Of a stretch of DNA of 64,000 nucleotides, positions 61,229-64,000 are shown in pieces. This stretch comes from Phytobacter massiliensis JC163 (GTDB lineage: Bacteria > Pseudomonadota > Gammaproteobacteria > Enterobacterales > Enterobacteriaceae), in contig NZ_HE578947.1 of assembly GCF_000321045.1 (NCBI RefSeq), positions 660,016 to 724,015 on the forward strand, in the 5' to 3' direction. The notes under the pieces are model-generated. The model was not told the origin of the DNA. It worked only from the letters and a program-made list of their open reading frames with translations, and did not search any database. The position numbers were made by a program, and so were the translations under genes. Every line of letters starts with the position of its first letter. The first letter of the stretch is position 1.

Positions 61229-63367
61229 CTGAACATTATCGCCATCATGGGGCCGCACGGCGTCTTTTATAAAGACGAACCCATCAAGGAACTTGAACAG
61301 GCGTTACAGGCGCGCGGGTTTCAACTGATCTGGCCGCAAAACAGCGCCGACCTGCTGAAATTTATCGAACATAACCCGCGGATCTGCGGCGTCATTTTCG
61401 ACTGGGATGAATACGATCTCGATCTCTGCTGCGAAATTAATCAGCTCAATGAATATCTGCCGCTGTACGCGTTTATCAATACCCACTCGACAATGGATAT
61501 CACTGCCCAGGATATGCGCATGGCGCTGTGGTTTTTCGAGTACGCGCTGGGCCAGGCAGAAGATATCGCTACCCGTATTCAGCAGTACACCGGGGAGTAT
61601 CTCGAAAATATCACCCCACCGTTTACCCGCGCACTCTTTACCTATGTGAAAGAGGGAAAATACACCTTCTGCACGCCAGGCCATATGGCGGGGACGGCCT
61701 ATCAGAAAAGCCCGGTCGGCTGCCTGTTCTATGATTTTTTCGGCGGTAATACTTTAAAAGCGGATGTCTCCATTTCAGTGACGGAACTGGGATCGCTGCT
61801 CGACCATACGGGGCCGCATCTGGAAGCGGAAGAGTACATCGCCCGCACCTTTGGCGCCGAGCAGAGCTATATGGTGACCAATGGCACCTCGACGTCGAAC
61901 AAAATTGTGGGCATGTATGCCGCCCCGGTGGGCAGTACGCTGCTTATCGACCGCAACTGCCATAAATCGCTGGCGCATCTGCTGATGATGAGCGACGTGA
62001 CCCCGCTGTGGCTCAAACCGGGCCGTAATGCCCTCGGCATTCTGGGCGGTATTCCCCGCCGGGAATTCACCCATGCCAGCATCGAACAGAAGGTGGCGGC
62101 GACGCCCGGCGCGAGCTGGCCGGTGCATGCGGTGATTACCAACTCCACCTATGACGGCCTGCTGTACAACACCAACTGGATCAAAAAACATCTGGATGTG
62201 CCCTCTATCCATTTCGACTCCGCCTGGGTGCCCTATACCAATTTTCATCCCATCTATGCGGGTAAAAGCGGAATGAGCGGGGAGCGGGTGCCGGGTAAGG
62301 TGATTTTTGAAACGCAATCGACCCACAAGATGCTGGCGGCCTTTTCGCAGGCTTCGCTGATCCACGTAAAAGGCGACTACGATGAAGATACCTTCAACGA
62401 AGCCTTTATGATGCACACCTCAACGTCCCCCAGCTACCCGCTGGTGGCGTCTATAGAGACGGCGGCGGCGATGCTGCGCGGCAACCCAGGCAAGCGCCTG
62501 ATTAACCGCTCGGTTGAACGCGCGCTGCATTTTCGTAAAGAGGTGCAACGCTTAAAAGATGAAGCCGAGGACTGGTTCTTCGACATCTGGCAGCCGGAGG
62601 ATATTGAAGAGGCGGACTGCTGGCCGGTCTCGCCGGGCGAAAGCTGGCACGGCTTTCGTAACGCCGACGACGATCATATGTTCCTCGATCCGGTGAAAGT
62701 GACGATCCTGACGCCAGGTATGGATGAAGCGGGGAACATGGGGGAAGAGGGGATACCGGCGGCGCTGGTGGCGAAATTCCTTGATGAGCGCGGCATCGTG
62801 GTGGAGAAGACTGGCCCCTACAACCTGCTGTTTTTGTTTAGTATCGGTATCGACAAAACGCGCGCCATGGGGCTACTGCGTGGGCTGATGGAGTTTAAGC
62901 GCGCCTACGATCTCAATCTGCGCGTCAGAAACATGCTGCCCGACCTCTACGCCGAAGACCCTGACTTCTATCGCAACATGCGTATTCAGGATCTGGCCCA
63001 GGGCATTCATAAACTGATCCGCCAGCACGATCTGCCGCAGCTGATGCTGCGGGCCTTTGACGTGTTGCCGGAAATGAAATTAACGCCGCACCAGGCATGG
63101 CAGCAGCAGATTCGCGGCGAGGTGGAGACCATCGAACTGGAAGGCCTGTCGGGCCGCGTCTCCGCCAATATGATCCTGCCTTACCCGCCCGGTGTACCGT
63201 TGCTGATGCCGGGCGAGATGATCACCGACGAGAGCCGGGCCGTGCTGGATTTTCTACTGATGCTGTGTGCTATCGGGCGGCACTACCCCGGCTTTGAAAC
63301 CGACATTCACGGTACCAGACGCGATGAAGATGGCGTCTACTGGGTACGAGTACTGAAAAATGCGTAG
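61229..63367 (+). CDS. ldcC: Constitutive lysine decarboxylase LdcC, probable CTG start
   Basis: PLP enzyme that makes cadaverine from lysine. The 712-residue protein has an N-terminal wing (receiver-like) domain, the aminotransferase-like core with PLP-binding lysine in STHKM (Lys367 counted from the CTG, the same number as in E. coli), and the C-terminal domain with FETDIHG. The first ATG is at 61247, but E. coli LdcC begins six residues earlier (NIIAI before MGPHG). Here those codons are present, opened by CTG at 61229. A full AAGGAGG lies six bases upstream of it, and an in-frame TAA lies two codons before. So CTG is the likely start. cadB/cadC are not adjacent, and closeness to accA-yaeR points to LdcC rather than CadA. 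Confidence 0.94.
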   Translation: MNIIAIMGPHGVFYKDEPIKELEQALQARGFQLIWPQNSADLLKFIEHNPRICGVIFDWDEYDLDLCCEINQLNEYLPLYAFINTHSTMDITAQDMRMALWFFEYALGQAEDIATRIQQYTGEYLENITPPFTRALFTYVKEGKYTFCTPGHMAGTAYQKSPVGCLFYDFFGGNTLKADVSISVTELGSLLDHTGPHLEAEEYIARTFGAEQSYMVTNGTSTSNKIVGMYAAPVGSTLLIDRNCHKSLAHLLMMSDVTPLWLKPGRNALGILGGIPRREFTHASIEQKVAATPGASWPVHAVITNSTYDGLLYNTNWIKKHLDVPSIHFDSAWVPYTNFHPIYAGKSGMSGERVPGKVIFETQSTHKMLAAFSQASLIHVKGDYDEDTFNEAFMMHTSTSPSYPLVASIETAAAMLRGNPGKRLINRSVERALHFRKEVQRLKDEAEDWFFDIWQPEDIEEADCWPVSPGESWHGFRNADDDHMFLDPVKVTILTPGMDEAGNMGEEGIPAALVAKFLDERGIVVEKTGPYNLLFLFSIGIDKTRAMGLLRGLMEFKRAYDLNLRVRNMLPDLYAEDPDFYRNMRIQDLAQGIHKLIRQHDLPQLMLRAFDVLPEMKLTPHQAWQQQIRGEVETIELEGLSGRVSANMILPYPPGVPLLMPGEMITDESRAVLDFLLMLCAIGRHYPGFETDIHGTRRDEDGVYWVRVLKNA

Positions 63368-63421
63368 CCTCTCGCGGGGCATGACGGGCACGCTACGTGC
63401 CGAAATAGACCAGGAGAGACT

Positions 63422-63811
63422 ATGCTGAATTTACAACGGGTACACCACATCGCCATCATCGCCACAGACTATGCCCGCAGCAAGGCGTTCTATTGCGATA
63501 TTTTAGGTTTTACGCTGCAGAGCGAGGTTTATCGTGAAGAGCGCGACTCATGGAAGGGCGATCTGGCGCTGCACGGGCAGTATGTTATCGAACTGTTTTC
63601 GTTCCCTTTCCCGCCGCCGCGCGTGAGCGGCCCGGAGGCGTGCGGCCTGCGCCATCTGGCTTTCACCGTAGACGATCTTGATCAGGCGGTGGCGCACCTT
63701 GCGGCGCATAACGTGACCTGCGAGGAGATCCGCATCGATCCCTTTACCGGCAAGCGCTTTACCTTTTTTAAAGACCCGGACCACCTGCCGCTGGAGCTCT
63801 ACCAGCAGTAA
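63422..63811 (+). CDS. yaeR: VOC family protein YaeR (glyoxalase/dioxygenase-like)
   Basis: A 129-residue single-domain vicinal-oxygen-chelate protein. Likely metal ligands are visible: His in VHHIAIIATDY, Glu in YVIELFSF, His in LRHLAFTVDD and Glu in LPLELYQ. The substrate is unknown. GGAGAG precedes the ATG. It lies between ldcC and tilS as in E. coli and has a terminator after it. Confidence 0.93.
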   Translation: MLNLQRVHHIAIIATDYARSKAFYCDILGFTLQSEVYREERDSWKGDLALHGQYVIELFSFPFPPPRVSGPEACGLRHLAFTVDDLDQAVAHLAAHNVTCEEIRIDPFTGKRFTFFKDPDHLPLELYQQ

Positions 63812-63829
63812 ATCTTGCCAGCTGGCGCA

Positions 63830-63861
63830 ATGCCCGGTAACGTGCCGGGCATGTTTTCGTT
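63830..63861 (+). terminator. Terminator between yaeR and tilS
   Basis: ATGCCCGG and CCGGGCAT form an 8-base stem with a 7-base loop, followed by GTTTTCGTTT. It ends 12 bases before the tilS start. Confidence 0.75.
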
Positions 63862-63873
63862 TCGGTTAGCGCC

Positions 63874-64000
63874 ATGACTTTCTCTTTACTCTCCCGGCTA
63901 CCCTCTACGCAGCGCCAGTTTCTGGTGGCGCTGAGCGGCGGGCTGGATTCAACCGTGCTGCTGCACCGGCTGGTTCAGTGGCGCTCAACGCATCCGGAGA
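63874..64000 (+). CDS. tilS: tRNA(Ile)-lysidine synthase, 5' part (cut by window end)
   Basis: Only the first 42 codons are present. They read MTFSLLSRL and contain the N-type ATP-pyrophosphatase P-loop SGGLDST at residues 21-27, followed by [10 protein letters not shown] as in E. coli TilS (MesJ). The enzyme changes C34 of tRNA-Ile(CAU) to lysidine. The rest lies beyond the window. Confidence 0.9.
   Translation, partial: MTFSLLSRLPSTQRQFLVALSGGLDSTVLLHRLVQWRSTHPE

Overview
This 64 kb window is a stretch of conserved core chromosome from a member of the Enterobacteriaceae. The protein sequences and gene order match the Escherichia coli K-12 gcd-to-tilS region almost gene for gene, but the DNA is GC-rich, as in Enterobacter, Klebsiella, Kluyvera or Leclercia. 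I cannot fix the genus from sequence alone. I found 55 protein genes (the last cut by the window edge). I saw no tRNA, rRNA, prophage, insertion sequence or CRISPR array. Compared with K-12 as I remember it, the yad fimbrial cluster between panB and folK, yadD between panC and panD, and yaeI between yaeH and dapD are all absent.

Layout. 1-7.6 kb: PQQ glucose dehydrogenase (gcd), purine salvage (hpt), beta-carbonic anhydrase (can), an ABC exporter (yadGH), a PTS EIIA-like protein (yadI) and a polysaccharide deacetylase (yadE). 7.6-14.7 kb, minus strand: pantothenate synthesis (panBCD), folK, poly(A) polymerase (pcnB), gluQ, dksA, sfsA and thpR. 14.8-26.2 kb, plus strand: helicase hrpB, PBP1b (mrcB) and the Fur-box-preceded ferrichrome uptake operon fhuACDB. 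26.2-36.7 kb: hemL, clcA, erpA, yadS, the btuF-mtn pair, dgt, degP behind a sigma-E promoter, cdaR and yaeH. 36.9-41.4 kb, minus strand: map, glnD and dapD.

From 41.5 kb to the end everything is on the plus strand: rpsB-tsf (with a structured leader), pyrH, frr, dxr, then the envelope and replication cluster uppS-cdsA-rseP-bamA-skp-lpxD-fabZ-lpxA-lpxB-rnhB-dnaE-accA, then ldcC, yaeR and the start of tilS. This run links translation factors, isoprenoid and phospholipid precursors, outer-membrane biogenesis, lipid A synthesis, DNA polymerase III alpha and acetyl-CoA carboxylase.

I do not see an undescribed biological system here. The points most worth a second look are small: a probable CUG start for ldcC and the AUU start of pcnB; a dispersed palindromic repeat present in three intergenic copies; a run of consecutive hairpins in front of mrcB; a symmetric CRP site between gcd and hpt; REP elements at three gene junctions; and a two-cysteine variant of the BamA loop region after the VRGF motif. 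Comparisons with E. coli are from memory of those proteins, not from a search.
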